64,000 bases of DNA from assembly GCA_044224315.1 (NCBI GenBank), contig JBGAKR010000007.1:124001-188000 (forward strand), read 5' to 3'. Every line of letters starts with the position of its first letter. Positions within the stretch are counted from its first letter, which is position 1. Position numbers and translations under genes: made by a program. Origin of the DNA: JAGXTF01 sp044224315. Its GTDB lineage: Bacteria > Bacteroidota > Bacteroidia > NS11-12g > UBA955. This document shows positions 16,065-24,902 of this stretch, in pieces. The notes beneath the pieces were generated by a model, which worked only from the letters and a program-made list of their open reading frames with translations, did no database searches and had not been told where the DNA came from.

Positions 16065-17258
16065 TTAGTTTAATAATCGATTAATTATTAAAGACACCCC
16101 CTTGTTTTGCGAAATGCTCTTCAGCGTTTCTAAATCAATCTCTCCAATGATATAGCCTTCTTCGCTGTTTTGGTAGATTTCATGGATGGAAGTGAAATAT
16201 TGTTTAAAACGCTCAATTTGCTTGATATCGGTTCTTAGCATTGCTATAGATTTTACATTCTGGTTTAGTGTTTCCATGGGTTTGAGTCCTATTTTTTTGT
16301 ATTCGTATTTGTAATTGTATGCCAATGCAGAGATATCGGAAAGTACCGCCGATGCTGTGGGATAGGCACCTGCTCCTTTGCCCTGAAAGAACTGATTTTC
16401 GGTAAATGCAGTTTCAAGCATTACCCCATTATATACATCATCTACCTGAAAAAGTTTTTCATCTGACTGCACAAAAAAAGGAGCAACAAATGCCGAGATT
16501 CCGTTTTCTGCATTTTTATAGGCCTGGGCTATCAGCTTTATTTTATATCCTTTTTCGCGTGCATAATTCAATTCCAATTCACCCAGATGCTGAATGCCAT
16601 AATTAAATATTTCTTCGGGTTTTACCACCACTCCAAATGCGTGGGCCAACAGAATTAATAGTTTGTATTTGGCATCAAATCCACCCGTATCCAACAGTGG
16701 ATTGGTTTCGGCATATCCTTTATCCTGGGCTTCCTTCAGGGCAGTATCATATCCTTTATTTTCACTAAAAATTTTAGAAAGAATATAATTGGTACTTCCA
16801 TTTACAATCCCTTTTAATTTATCCAACAAATCATTGTCGTAGTATTCCTCCAGATTTCTGATAATAGGTATACTGGCACAAACACTGGCTTCGTAAAGCA
16901 ATGGTACCTGAAATTTTTCCTGCAATTGTTTCAGTGTGTCGAAATGCTCTGCTACCATTTTTTTGTTGGCGGTTACAACGGCTTTACCGTTTTTTAATGC
17001 GGTACTTACAATTTCAAAAGCAGCATCGGCATCATCAATCAATTCAACCACAATATTTATTTCAGGGTCATTTAGTATTTCCCATTTATTATAGGTAAAA
17101 TATTCGCTGGCAATGCTGCGTTGCTTATTTTTTGTTTTCACACAAATCCTACGGATATTGGCTTGCAATGTGGGTGTTTTTTCAATTACTTCGTACAAGC
17201 CCTGCCCCACACAGCCAAAGCCAAACAGCCCGATATTTAATGGTTTTTTATTTGTCAT
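16065..17258 (-). CDS. hom: Homoserine dehydrogenase
   Basis: A 397-residue enzyme converting aspartate semialdehyde to homoserine with NAD(P)H. The N-terminal Rossmann motif is GLFGFGCVGQGLYEV; the catalytic domain shows VTANKKMVAEH, LYEASVCASIPI, GIVNGSTNYILSKI and KGYAETNPLLDTGGFDAKYKL with the conserved Lys and Asp. The last ~90 residues resemble an ACT-like extension but lack obvious consensus. It lies 12 bases after metB and is expected to be controlled by the SAM riboswitch, matching its place upstream of methionine. Confidence 0.95.
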   Translation of the reverse strand: MTNKKPLNIGLFGFGCVGQGLYEVIEKTPTLQANIRRICVKTKNKQRSIASEYFTYNKWEILNDPEINIVVELIDDADAAFEIVSTALKNGKAVVTANKKMVAEHFDTLKQLQEKFQVPLLYEASVCASIPIIRNLEEYYDNDLLDKLKGIVNGSTNYILSKIFSENKGYDTALKEAQDKGYAETNPLLDTGGFDAKYKLLILLAHAFGVVVKPEEIFNYGIQHLGELELNYAREKGYKIKLIAQAYKNAENGISAFVAPFFVQSDEKLFQVDDVYNGVMLETAFTENQFFQGKGAGAYPTASAVLSDISALAYNYKYEYKKIGLKPMETLNQNVKSIAMLRTDIKQIERFKQYFTSIHEIYQNSEEGYIIGEIDLETLKSISQNKGVSLIINRLLN

Positions 17259-17270
17259 TTTATTTACTAT

Positions 17271-18470
17271 TTAAAGAGTGGCAGTGCTGTATAAATTGTC
17301 TGAATGGGTAAACGGGATTTCGAAAGCAGCCTGCACAAAAGCTTGTTCTAAATCGCGTATCAGATCCTCCGCATCTTCTATCCCACAGCTGAGTCGAATC
17401 AATGAATCGCTTACCCCGCTTTGAATCCTCTTTTCGTGCGGAATGGATTTATGGGTCATTTCACAAGGCAGGCAACACAAACTTTTTACTCCACCCAAAC
17501 TTTCGGCCAGTTTAAAATATTTTGTATTGGTAACCAATGTTATGGCTGCTTTTTTATTGTCGCCCACAAGGTCAAATGAAATTACGCCGCCGTATTTTCC
17601 GTTTTGTTGAACGGCAGCAATGGCGTGGTTTTTATGGCTTTTTAATCCAGGGTAGTACACTTTATTTGCCAGCGGATGTTGTTCTAAAAATGTGGCAATT
17701 TCAAGGGCTGTTTTGCATTGTTTTTCAATCCGCAATGCGGCAGTTTCTATGCCCCGTATGGCCAAAAAACAATCCTGCGGGCCTAAAATACCGCCTGATG
17801 CATTTTGAATAAATTTAATTTTTTCGGCCAATTCTGGATTATTTACTACCACAAGTCCGGCCACCAAATCGCTGTGCCCGGCCAGGTATTTGGTGGCGCT
17901 GTGCACTATAATATCTGCTCCGAGTTTAAAGGGCTGTTGGGCCAGGGGAGAGGCAAAGGTATTGTCTACAACAACCTGAATCCCATGCTTATGTGCCAGC
18001 TTTGAAATGGTTTCAATATCCGAAATTTTAAGTGTGGGATTTGTGGGTGATTCGAGCCAAATAAACTTGGTATTTTTATTAATTAATGGTGCAATATTTT
18101 CTGCATCGGTGGTGTCGCAGTAATGTACTTTTATACCAAACTTGGCATAAACATGGGTAAATAAGCGGTAGGCGCCACCATAGATATCGTCTACCGCAAT
18201 AATTTCATCGCCGGTGGACAGTAATTTTAGTACCGCATCAATGGCGGCAAGGCCGGTAGCAAAGGCATAAGAAGCGATTCCTCCTTCGAGATGGGCCACC
18301 AGATTTTCCAGCGCCAGACGGGTGGGATTTCCAGTGCGGGCATAATCAAAGCCTTTGTTAACGCCTGGAGATTCCTGCACGAATGTGGCAGTTTGAAAAA
18401 TGGGAACGGTGATAGAACCTGTAAGTGGATCAACGGGAATTTGGTGTAAAATACTGGTCGAATTTGTCAT
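17271..18470 (-). CDS. metB: Trans-sulfuration PLP enzyme (cystathionine gamma-synthase-like)
   Basis: A 399-residue Cys/Met metabolism PLP-dependent enzyme. Features in order: SITVPIFQTATFVQ, DYARTGNPTR, FATGLAAIDAVLKLLSTGDE, YGGAYRLF, WLESPTNPTLKISDI, VVDNTFASP, the PLP lysine in VHSATKYLAGHSDLVAG, and the C-terminal SLGGVKSLCCLPCEMTHKSI and SLIRLSCGIEDAEDLI. The family includes MetB, MetC, MetZ and cystathionine gamma-lyase, which sequence alone separates poorly. The SAM-I riboswitch upstream and hom downstream favour a biosynthetic role (MetB or MetZ). Confidence 0.88.
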   Translation of the reverse strand: MTNSTSILHQIPVDPLTGSITVPIFQTATFVQESPGVNKGFDYARTGNPTRLALENLVAHLEGGIASYAFATGLAAIDAVLKLLSTGDEIIAVDDIYGGAYRLFTHVYAKFGIKVHYCDTTDAENIAPLINKNTKFIWLESPTNPTLKISDIETISKLAHKHGIQVVVDNTFASPLAQQPFKLGADIIVHSATKYLAGHSDLVAGLVVVNNPELAEKIKFIQNASGGILGPQDCFLAIRGIETAALRIEKQCKTALEIATFLEQHPLANKVYYPGLKSHKNHAIAAVQQNGKYGGVISFDLVGDNKKAAITLVTNTKYFKLAESLGGVKSLCCLPCEMTHKSIPHEKRIQSGVSDSLIRLSCGIEDAEDLIRDLEQAFVQAAFEIPFTHSDNLYSTATL

Positions 18471-18537
18471 TGGTTTTTATGTTTTTTTAGGTGGAACATA
18501 ACGCCAACGAATATCAAAACAGTACCGGAACGAGCAT

Positions 18538-18571
18538 AAAAAAAGCTCTCCCGATGTGTCAGAAGAGCTTT
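18538..18571 (-). terminator. Riboswitch-associated intrinsic terminator
   Basis: On the minus strand AAAGCTCT (18571-18564), a 14-base loop, and AGAGCTTT (18549-18542) followed by a T run form an intrinsic terminator. It lies about 40 bases after the SAM-I aptamer and 68 bases before the metB start, the standard arrangement for transcriptional attenuation. Confidence 0.9.
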
Positions 18572-18613
18572 AGTATATAGAATAAACTATGGTTGATTTT
18601 AAAGCTGTTTCTA

Positions 18614-18710
18614 CTCATCTTTCCCCTTGCGGAGCTGGATTTAGCACCCATCCATGGCGGATTGGTTGCTCAGACTTCATAGGGCCAGTCCCTCAGTCTG
18701 TCTTGATAAG
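18614..18710 (-). ncRNA. SAM-I riboswitch (S-box) aptamer
   Basis: Read on the minus strand, the RNA begins CTTATCAAGACAG, continues GAGGGACTGGCCCTATGAAG, CTGAGCAACC, then GGTGCTAAATCCAGC, and closes with AAAGATGAG. These are the conserved SAM-I blocks, and P1 pairs CTTATC with GATGAG. Binding of S-adenosylmethionine would favour the downstream terminator and shut off metB-hom and the genes after them. Confidence 0.96.
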
Positions 18711-18730
18711 CGTTTTTGTCAGAACTGCCG

Positions 18731-18762
18731 CAAAGATAAAATCATTTTTCTCCTGGTGTCAA
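18731..18762 (-). promoter_or_regulatory. Promoter of the SAM-riboswitch operon
   Basis: TATCTTTG (18738-18731, minus) with TTG at 18762-18760 and a 21-base spacer fits the phylum's consensus promoter. It places the transcription start about 15-20 bases before the aptamer's P1 stem. Confidence 0.75.
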
Positions 18763-18799
18763 GTTTTTTTTTTAAAAAAAAATAAATTTTGCCCTGTTT

Positions 18800-19465
18800 T
18801 TAGTTTTTATCAAATCGAATACTGCCCAGAAAAGATTGCAAATCTTGGGTTTGGCTCTCTGGATCCCATGAGGTAATAATGATCACTGCATAACCATTGA
18901 TGATATCGGCATAGTAGTTTTGAAAAACTACCGAATTTTCATGGACCATTTTAATTCGCATCAAATAAAAATCGCGGTTGCCTAGTTTAATTACAGGGTA
19001 GTGCTGATCTAAAAAAGTACAGTTGATGTTGTTTGCTCTGAGTTGGGCCTTACTGGCTTCAAGGTATTCTTTGCCGGAGGAAACAAACAAATTGGTGCCA
19101 ATGTGCTCTACCAACATGATTATATTGGTATTATACACCAGGTTTGTACCCGGCTTGTATCTAAAGGCAGTAAAAAGGGTTGCTGAAGTTTTTTTAGCGT
19201 CCTCCATCCGCTTCTGAATGGCTTTTTCATTTTCTTTCAATGAATTTGTGTATCCCTGCCGCATTAAGCTATCGGTTTCGTCCTGGGTTTGTATATACCA
19301 GTTTTTCGGAACGTCTAAACTCAGGTTGAAAAAAGTATTGGTATATCGATTCTTGTTAAACTTCCCTAAATCAAAGTTCTTAGGGATTTGTTTGGGACCA
19401 CAAGCGTTGGCTAGTACAATTAACCCGGCTAAGGTCGTTATAGTTCTGATATTGAATAGTGCCAT
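18800..19465 (-). CDS. Putative lipoprotein of unknown function
   Basis: A 221-residue protein opening with MALFNIRTITTLAGLIVLANACG, a signal peptide ending in a lipobox-like LANA-C. The mature part contains a central acidic/lysine-rich helix (SLKENEKAIQKRMEDAKK) and a C-terminal domain with DFYLMRIKMVHENSVVFQNY and a final IIITSWDPES segment, resembling proteins that carry a lipoprotein-attached alpha/beta stress domain; no named family is certain. An ATG at 19474 is an alternative start. It is transcribed divergently from tatC. Confidence 0.65.
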   Translation of the reverse strand: MALFNIRTITTLAGLIVLANACGPKQIPKNFDLGKFNKNRYTNTFFNLSLDVPKNWYIQTQDETDSLMRQGYTNSLKENEKAIQKRMEDAKKTSATLFTAFRYKPGTNLVYNTNIIMLVEHIGTNLFVSSGKEYLEASKAQLRANNINCTFLDQHYPVIKLGNRDFYLMRIKMVHENSVVFQNYYADIINGYAVIIITSWDPESQTQDLQSFLGSIRFDKN

Positions 19466-19539
19466 AAACAGCATGCAATATAGTAACGATGTCGGATATC
19501 TGATATGAAATCCACCATCCGAAATCGGCCATCCGTTAT

Positions 19540-19547
19540 TATCTTTG
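19540..19547 (+). promoter_or_regulatory. -7 promoter element of tatC
   Basis: TATCTTTG ends 9 bases before the ATG at 19557. Because its TTG is the only upstream in-frame start for tatC (19545), recognising this promoter rules that start out. Confidence 0.7.
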
Positions 19548-19556
19548 CGCCCCGTT

Positions 19557-20396
19557 ATGGCTTTAGACCAACAAGAAGATGTGTATCCATATGAGAAGAA
19601 TATGGGCTTTTTCGACCATATCGATGAGTTGCGCAGCAAACTGGTGCGCATTGCATTGGTAGTGGTAGTTGGTATTATCGTTGGGTTTATTTTTGTACAA
19701 GACCTATTTGATAAGGTAATTCTGGCCCCTTTTGAAAAAGATTTTTGGGGGTATAAATTCTTTTGTGCGGCTGGCAGGTTATTTACAAACAGCGATGCCA
19801 TGTGCTGGACCCCACCAGTGGTTGAAATGCAAAGTCAGCAAATTCAGGGACAGTTTGTGAGTGCATTTAAAATTTCTCTGGTGGCGGGCGTAATAGTTGC
19901 ATTCCCATTTATTGTGCAACAAATTTGGCTTTTTGTAAAACCGGCTTTAAAACAGGCCGAAATCAGAAAAATTAGAAGGTCTTTATTCGTGGTTTCGCTG
20001 CTGTTTTTTACCGGCGTATTGTTTGCCTATTTTTTACTGGTGCCAGTTGCTACCAACTTTTTACTTACTTATTCCCTCAGCCCCAAAATTAAAAATATCA
20101 TCACCGTTAGCAGTGTAACTGGTTTTGTAACCTTTATGAGTTTGGCTACCGGCCTGGTTTTTGAATTGCCCGTGCTCATTTATATCCTGGCCCGCATTGG
20201 TTTTGTAAGCTCTGGTTTTCTTAAAAAATATTGGCGCTATGCGGCTGTAGTAATTTTTATAATCGCCGGTATTGCCACCCCATCTCCCGATATTTTTAGC
20301 CAATTGCTATTGGGATTGCCACTCATGACCCTTTATTTTATTGGTATCTACATTGCCAGGCGTGTAGAAAAACGCCGCGAAGCGGAAGAGGCCTAA
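19557..20396 (+). CDS. tatC: Sec-independent (Tat) translocase protein TatC
   Basis: A 279-residue, six-span inner-membrane core subunit of the twin-arginine translocase, which binds the RR signal of folded substrates. The family opening FFDHIDELRSKLVRIALV is present, as are the large periplasmic loop, FPFIVQQIWLFVKPAL, SVTGFVTFMSLATGLVFELP and the late IAGIATPSPDIFSQLLLGLP. The start at 19557 is chosen because the upstream TTG lies in the -7 element. tatA/B are not adjacent. The stop overlaps the convergent histidine-kinase gene by 4 bases. Confidence 0.97.
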   Translation: MALDQQEDVYPYEKNMGFFDHIDELRSKLVRIALVVVVGIIVGFIFVQDLFDKVILAPFEKDFWGYKFFCAAGRLFTNSDAMCWTPPVVEMQSQQIQGQFVSAFKISLVAGVIVAFPFIVQQIWLFVKPALKQAEIRKIRRSLFVVSLLFFTGVLFAYFLLVPVATNFLLTYSLSPKIKNIITVSSVTGFVTFMSLATGLVFELPVLIYILARIGFVSSGFLKKYWRYAAVVIFIIAGIATPSPDIFSQLLLGLPLMTLYFIGIYIARRVEKRREAEEA

Positions 20397-22123
20397 GCCT
20401 TGGCTGCGGGCAAGCCCAGGGTAAATGTACTGCCTTTTCCTAACTCGCTTTCCACGGTTATTTTGCCGTGCTGGGCTTCCATAAATTCTTTACTGATAGC
20501 CAATCCCAATCCGGTACCCTCTTTTTTTGTACCCGGTATTTTAAAATAACGGTCGAATATTTTTTGTAAATATTGGGGTGCAATCCCTTGGCCGGTATCA
20601 GAAACTGAAATCAATACCTCATTATTTTCCGCTGCAATTTTGATTTTTATTCGGGAATTATCATAAGAATACCGAATGGCATTGGTAAGTAAATTGGTAA
20701 TTACCCATACGGTTTTATCAGTATCTGCCATTACCCACAATGGTGTTTCGGGTACTTCTACATCTATATTAATTTGTTTTTGTTCAGCCAGGGTTTGTGT
20801 GGCTAATATTGCGGGCTGTAATATGTCTGCAGGGTTGGTTTGACGCAGGGTTAGTTGAATGTTGCCGCTTTCTACCTGGGCCATATTCAATAATTCGCCG
20901 GTGATTTTGAGTAAACGATTTGAATCCTCTTTAATGCTTTTTACCAAATTGTTTTGTTCGGCATTCAATGGGCCAATTTGATTGTTTTCCAGCAGCTGCA
21001 GGCTCATTTTTATGCTGGCAATAGGGGTTTTAAATTCATGCGAAACGGTGGCTATAAAATTGGTTTTAGCAAAATCCAACTCTTTATATTCGGTAATATT
21101 TCGCAGAATAATTACATGCCCGATAAGTTGTTGTTGCTTTTCTCCCGTGGGTGTTACTGAGATATGTACAATTTCTTTTTTAAAATAACCCTCTTTGTTA
21201 TGGGTAAATATTTTAATGGGTTTTGCAGGTTTTATTACCTCTGTTTCTGGTAAAGCCAGGTCTTGAATTAAACTGCGCAATAGATCATTGGTAATGGCCA
21301 ATTCTTTGGCTGATTTTCCAATAATATCAGCTTGTTTTTGCCCGATAATATGACTGGCTTCTTCGTTTATAAACAGAATATTTAATTGTTCATCTAAACC
21401 GATTACCGGGTCGTGCATGTTGTTTATCAGCGTTTCAACCCGTTTTTTCTCCATCATAATTTCGGCGAGGTTTGTATCGGTATACTCCTCGATTTTAGCC
21501 GCCATAATGTTAAATGACTGTGCGAGTTCGCCAAATTCGCTGTTACTTTCGAAATGGACCCGCTGCTTGTATTTCTTATCGGCTATTTGTTTTATACTTT
21601 CGGTTAGTTCTTTAATAGGATTGGCTATGTTAGCAGGTAATTTAATTAATAATAAAAATGCCAGAACGATACACAAGGCACCAGTAATAGAATTAAAGCT
21701 GGTATAAGCATCAGCGCGGCTTTTTGCCAATTCGCTTTTCCGCTCTATGGCTTTCATATTTAAATCCATAATTACAAATAAATCCTGCCGTATTTTGGCC
21801 AGCATTTCAGGAGCGAATGGTCGGTTTTTGTAATTGTTGAAATGCGTACGAAGTGCTTTGGTGGCTGCAAGTTCGCCGCTTTCTGTGATGTTTTTTTCTT
21901 GAAAATATAAATAGTGTTCTATGGTAGAAAATTTATCTTTCTTATCAGTTTCAAGGGTATTTAAAATGTTTAAACAATATTGTACCGACTGGTAATTGGC
22001 TACCAGTATATTGTCGGTATTGCGTTTTAATTGATAGATGAAAATGCTACCCAACACACAAAGCAGGATGATAAATGCGAATAATAATCCAACACCAAGG
22101 TTTAATTTCTTTTTTATTTTCAT
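20393..22123 (-). CDS. Sensor histidine kinase (HAMP-PAS-HisKA-HATPase)
   Basis: A 576-residue membrane sensor. Transmembrane segments lie near residues 10-32 and 150-168, flanking a helical periplasmic domain (about 33-148). A HAMP segment follows (PANIANPIKELTESIKQIAD), then a PAS domain (about 235-340; NNMHDPVIGLDEQLNILFIN), HisKA with ATVSHEFKTPIASIK (phospho-His) and an ATPase domain with N-box LLTNAIRYS, DTGQGI and GTGLGLAI. The layout resembles KinB/NtrY-like kinases. It probably partners the NtrC-type regulator at 25.2-26.6 kb on the same strand. Confidence 0.92.
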   Translation of the reverse strand: MKIKKKLNLGVGLLFAFIILLCVLGSIFIYQLKRNTDNILVANYQSVQYCLNILNTLETDKKDKFSTIEHYLYFQEKNITESGELAATKALRTHFNNYKNRPFAPEMLAKIRQDLFVIMDLNMKAIERKSELAKSRADAYTSFNSITGALCIVLAFLLLIKLPANIANPIKELTESIKQIADKKYKQRVHFESNSEFGELAQSFNIMAAKIEEYTDTNLAEIMMEKKRVETLINNMHDPVIGLDEQLNILFINEEASHIIGQKQADIIGKSAKELAITNDLLRSLIQDLALPETEVIKPAKPIKIFTHNKEGYFKKEIVHISVTPTGEKQQQLIGHVIILRNITEYKELDFAKTNFIATVSHEFKTPIASIKMSLQLLENNQIGPLNAEQNNLVKSIKEDSNRLLKITGELLNMAQVESGNIQLTLRQTNPADILQPAILATQTLAEQKQINIDVEVPETPLWVMADTDKTVWVITNLLTNAIRYSYDNSRIKIKIAAENNEVLISVSDTGQGIAPQYLQKIFDRYFKIPGTKKEGTGLGLAISKEFMEAQHGKITVESELGKGSTFTLGLPAAKA

Positions 22124-22170
22124 CCCATTAAAATTGCATCAATCCTGTTATTAAACCGGGCTTCGGGTAT

Positions 22171-23544
22171 TTATATTCGGAACAGCAATACAAAGATTAC
22201 CCTATTTTCAGTTTTAACCAAATCAGGCCTCCAATTGGGGTCTAGCGCAGTTGTGGCATAACCTGTTTGCGATGTTACACCACCCGGTCCTGCAAAATAC
22301 GGTACATTGGCATGTCGATGCACATATTCAATGCGAAATGTAAAACTTTGATTGGGTAAAAAATCGATATTGGTAGAAACATCCCAACCCTTAAATGGGT
22401 CACCGGGGTTGGCACTGAATGGAAATGCTCCCTCTGTTTTGGTTGGATCTTGTGGATTGGGAAGTGGACTGGCCTGACCTGTTGGATACAGTACCAGATA
22501 TCGCCCTGGATTCTGCATCAATCCGCCCCCTATTGTCCAGGCAATTTTATTTTGGGCAAACCAAATGCGGTTATAAAACATTATGCTGGTAAAAAATTGT
22601 GCGGGTCCCTGAATCGAATCTCCATTTTTAAATCCATTAACTCCGCCGCCCTTTTCAAATCCGAAATCTCCGGTAAGTGAGAATGCCATTTTGCTGATGC
22701 CGCCAGCATGTGGGCGATTGAGATAGCGCACCAGTAAACTGTTGTCCGAGTGGAAACGTTTGCGCGCCGGAATCAACGCTGCATCGGTACCGTAGTAATC
22801 GTTTGTAAGTAATTTAATATTACTGTTTGGCATCCATGTTAGATTGCAACCCAAACCAGGCATTTTGTTAAATCGGCCATAGGATTGCCATCCATTTATC
22901 AGCCAGGGTTCAATTTTGAGATGCTTTGTGGGATAAATTTGCACACGTATACCATTAAAAAACCAGGGTGTATTATCCGATGTAAAAGATGCCTGATATT
23001 CCCAGTTTTCAGCCTGGTAATAAGAGTTTAGTCCGATGTAAGACATAAACATACCTGCATCTATATTTATTCCGTACCATTTGTTAAAATGATATCCTAT
23101 ATATGATTCGGCCAGGTAGCGATATACATTGTGCAAATTGTATTGTCCGCGATAGGGGCTGTAATCGTTGCGGGGCACTACAATGCTGCGGGTTCCAAAT
23201 TGGGTCATAAATCGTGCACGTGCCTGGTAATAATTAAAATCGCCGCCAAAATGCAATGCAGAAAGTTGAATTTCATTATTGCGCGAAAGGGCTGTAGAAC
23301 CTACAACAGTATTGTCGATTGGGTTGTTGTACGAATGAGTATAGTTTACATCCATCATTAAAGCCGGGGAAAAAAAACGGTTGTTTTTAAATACAATTGA
23401 ATCGCGTCGGTCACTGCCATTTTGCCAGGTTCCATCTATCCCTTCAAATGGTTCTCCTCTTTGCTGGGCCTGTGCCGATAAGTTTAAAATGAATGCAAGT
23501 AATAGGCTTGAAATTTTGGTTTTGTACTTGAATACGGGGCTCAT
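22171..23544 (-). CDS. Outer-membrane beta-barrel porin-like protein
   Basis: A 457-residue protein with signal peptide KISSLLLAFILNLSAQA and a long run of amphipathic strands with aromatic girdles (FGGDFNYYQARARF, ESYIGYHFNKWYGINIDAG), ending in RVIFVLLFRI. It resembles the BBP2/OmpL-like putative porins, which in other Bacteroidota often lie beside kdpFABC and its regulators. It starts 5 bases after the preceding gene and ends 48 bases before the sensor kinase, so the three form one transcript. Substrate unknown. Confidence 0.8.
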   Translation of the reverse strand: MSPVFKYKTKISSLLLAFILNLSAQAQQRGEPFEGIDGTWQNGSDRRDSIVFKNNRFFSPALMMDVNYTHSYNNPIDNTVVGSTALSRNNEIQLSALHFGGDFNYYQARARFMTQFGTRSIVVPRNDYSPYRGQYNLHNVYRYLAESYIGYHFNKWYGINIDAGMFMSYIGLNSYYQAENWEYQASFTSDNTPWFFNGIRVQIYPTKHLKIEPWLINGWQSYGRFNKMPGLGCNLTWMPNSNIKLLTNDYYGTDAALIPARKRFHSDNSLLVRYLNRPHAGGISKMAFSLTGDFGFEKGGGVNGFKNGDSIQGPAQFFTSIMFYNRIWFAQNKIAWTIGGGLMQNPGRYLVLYPTGQASPLPNPQDPTKTEGAFPFSANPGDPFKGWDVSTNIDFLPNQSFTFRIEYVHRHANVPYFAGPGGVTSQTGYATTALDPNWRPDLVKTENRVIFVLLFRI

Positions 23545-23549
23545 TATTT

Positions 23550-24167
23550 TTATTTAGTTATGATTGGGATTTGTTTAGAGAATTGATACACTCTGTTTAT
23601 TTTATAGATGTGATAAAATTTGTCGTAAACAGTTAATTGTTTGTCGTCAGCGAAATACATGTCCAGTAATTCATGAAAAACCTGGGCAGTCGGAAATGCT
23701 ATTTTTAAATTATAAATGGTTAATGGGTATATTTTTTCGCCAATTTCTGGGCTGAAAAAATATTCAGTATGTTCATAGTTGCCTTTTCCTCCATCCACCT
23801 GCAAAAAGCTGTAAAGCTGGATGTTTTCACGCGGGTTGAGCACTATATAATCCACGTTGTTGTATATCCGATGCACGTTGCCCGCGGCATCCCTATATCC
23901 GTAAATCGAATCAAATTGCAGGTTATAGGAAGAATCTCCAATATGAATATCAATGAATTTTCTGGTAATATGAATTTTAAATTTGTATTTAATTCCCGCC
24001 TGGGGTGCGTAGGTAATTCTTTCATTTTTGAAATCTTCAGCATTCCTGTAAATCCCCCAACTTGAGTCATGTGAAGCGCTAAGATGGGTTGAAATTGCGC
24101 ATGTTAAAATCAGAATGGGAGTTTTAAAATGGACATTTATTTTTATTAAAAAAGAAGATATTGCCAT
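23550..24167 (-). CDS. Exported protein of unknown function in a sensor/porin cluster
   Basis: A 205-residue protein with an N-terminal hydrophobic stretch (TPILILTCAISTHLSA) likely to act as a signal peptide. The mature part is rich in Tyr, Ile and Asn with sequences such as GIKYKFKIHITRKFIDIHIG and NVDYIVLNPRENIQLYSFL, suggesting beta structure. No family is recognised. It is the first gene of the barrel and sensor-kinase transcript, 5 bases before the barrel gene. I saw no clear TAnnTTTG or sigma-54 (GG-N10-GC) promoter just upstream. Confidence 0.6.
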   Translation of the reverse strand: MAISSFLIKINVHFKTPILILTCAISTHLSASHDSSWGIYRNAEDFKNERITYAPQAGIKYKFKIHITRKFIDIHIGDSSYNLQFDSIYGYRDAAGNVHRIYNNVDYIVLNPRENIQLYSFLQVDGGKGNYEHTEYFFSPEIGEKIYPLTIYNLKIAFPTAQVFHELLDMYFADDKQLTVYDKFYHIYKINRVYQFSKQIPIITK

Positions 24168-24490
24168 TTGCCGTTAAACAGGTTTGAATTGCAGACCGTT
24201 ATTCAAATGGCAGTCCAAGCCCGGGTTAATTTGTAAGTAGTTGGTATTTAAAATAATAGGTATTGTGATTGTCGGTGTTTGTATTTAAAACTCTAGCATT
24301 TTAATAGGGCTACCCTATCAAATTAGCAGGGTATAAAAAGGGACTAGGGCGAATCAGCTTTCGAATGCCTCTCCTGTTATTAGGGTTCATTGTTCGGGTT
24401 GATTGTAAAACCCAATTTGGCGACTGGGATACCCAAATTTGGGATGGTTCAATGATTGTGCGCAATAATTAACAGCTTTTGACCTAAAGA
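24168..24490. other. Intergenic stretch upstream of the sensor/porin transcript
   Basis: About 320 bases between the 205-residue gene and the 21-bp array. It should hold the promoter of the minus-strand transcript, perhaps sigma-54 dependent given the nearby NtrC-type regulator, but I could not find a convincing element. A weak CTACCCTAT/CAGGGTA pairing lies near 24310. Confidence 0.4.
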
Positions 24491-24502
24491 AAACCCCACT
24501 CA

Positions 24503-24902
24503 CGGGGTAAAGAATCCCACTCACGGGGTATTGAACCTCATTAACGGGGTAGTGAACCGCACTCAAGGGGTAGGGAACCCCATTCACGGGGTAGAGAACC
24601 CCAATGACGGGGTAAAGAACCCCACTCACGAGGTATGGAACCTCATTAACGGGGTAGTGAACCGCACTCAAGGGGTAGGGAACCTCATTCATGGGGTAGT
24701 GAACCACACTCAAGGGGTAGGGAACCCCATTTACGGGGTAGCCAACCCCATTCACGGGGTAGAGAACCCCAATAACGGGGTAAAGAACCCCACTCACGGG
24801 GTATGGAACCTCATTCACGGGGTAGCGAACCCCACTCACGGGGTATTGAACCTCATTAACGGGGTAGCGAACCCAACTTAAGGAGTAGCGAACCCCTTTC
24901 AC
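24503..24902. repeat. 21-bp tandem repeat array, 19 units
   Basis: Nineteen units of consensus ACGGGGTAGNGAACCCCANTC follow each other without spacers. Each contains the dyad GGGGT-N5-ACCCC (perfect in many units, one mismatch in others). Longer blocks of several units are duplicated, as in 24529-24632 and 24634-24808, showing expansion by segmental copying. Because 21 is a multiple of three, both strands stay open (heptapeptide periods such as YPVNGVP or NPIHGVE), but neither frame looks like a real gene. Degenerate copies continue to about 25080. The unit equals two helical turns. Confidence 0.93.

Noticed and set aside
19545..19556. TTG start for tatC four codons upstream
   Set aside because: This TTG is part of the TATCTTTG -7 element; translation from ATG 19557 fits better.
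24168..24330. Sigma-54 (-24/-12) promoter upstream of the sensor/porin transcript
   Set aside because: A GG-N10-GC pair at the right spacing was sought because of the NtrC-type regulator nearby, but no sequence matched well enough.
24531..24881. Plus-strand frame with NPIHGVE-type repeats in the same array
   Set aside because: Same reason; it begins and ends inside the array with no independent support.
24387..24902. Long minus-strand frame with YPVNGVP-type heptapeptide repeats across the 21-bp array
   Set aside because: The opposite strand is equally open because 21 is a multiple of three; there is no signal peptide or non-repeat domain, so openness is explained by the repeat unit.
24503..24902. 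Possible CRISPR array
   Set aside because: The 21-bp units abut each other with no unique spacers, and no cas genes are present.
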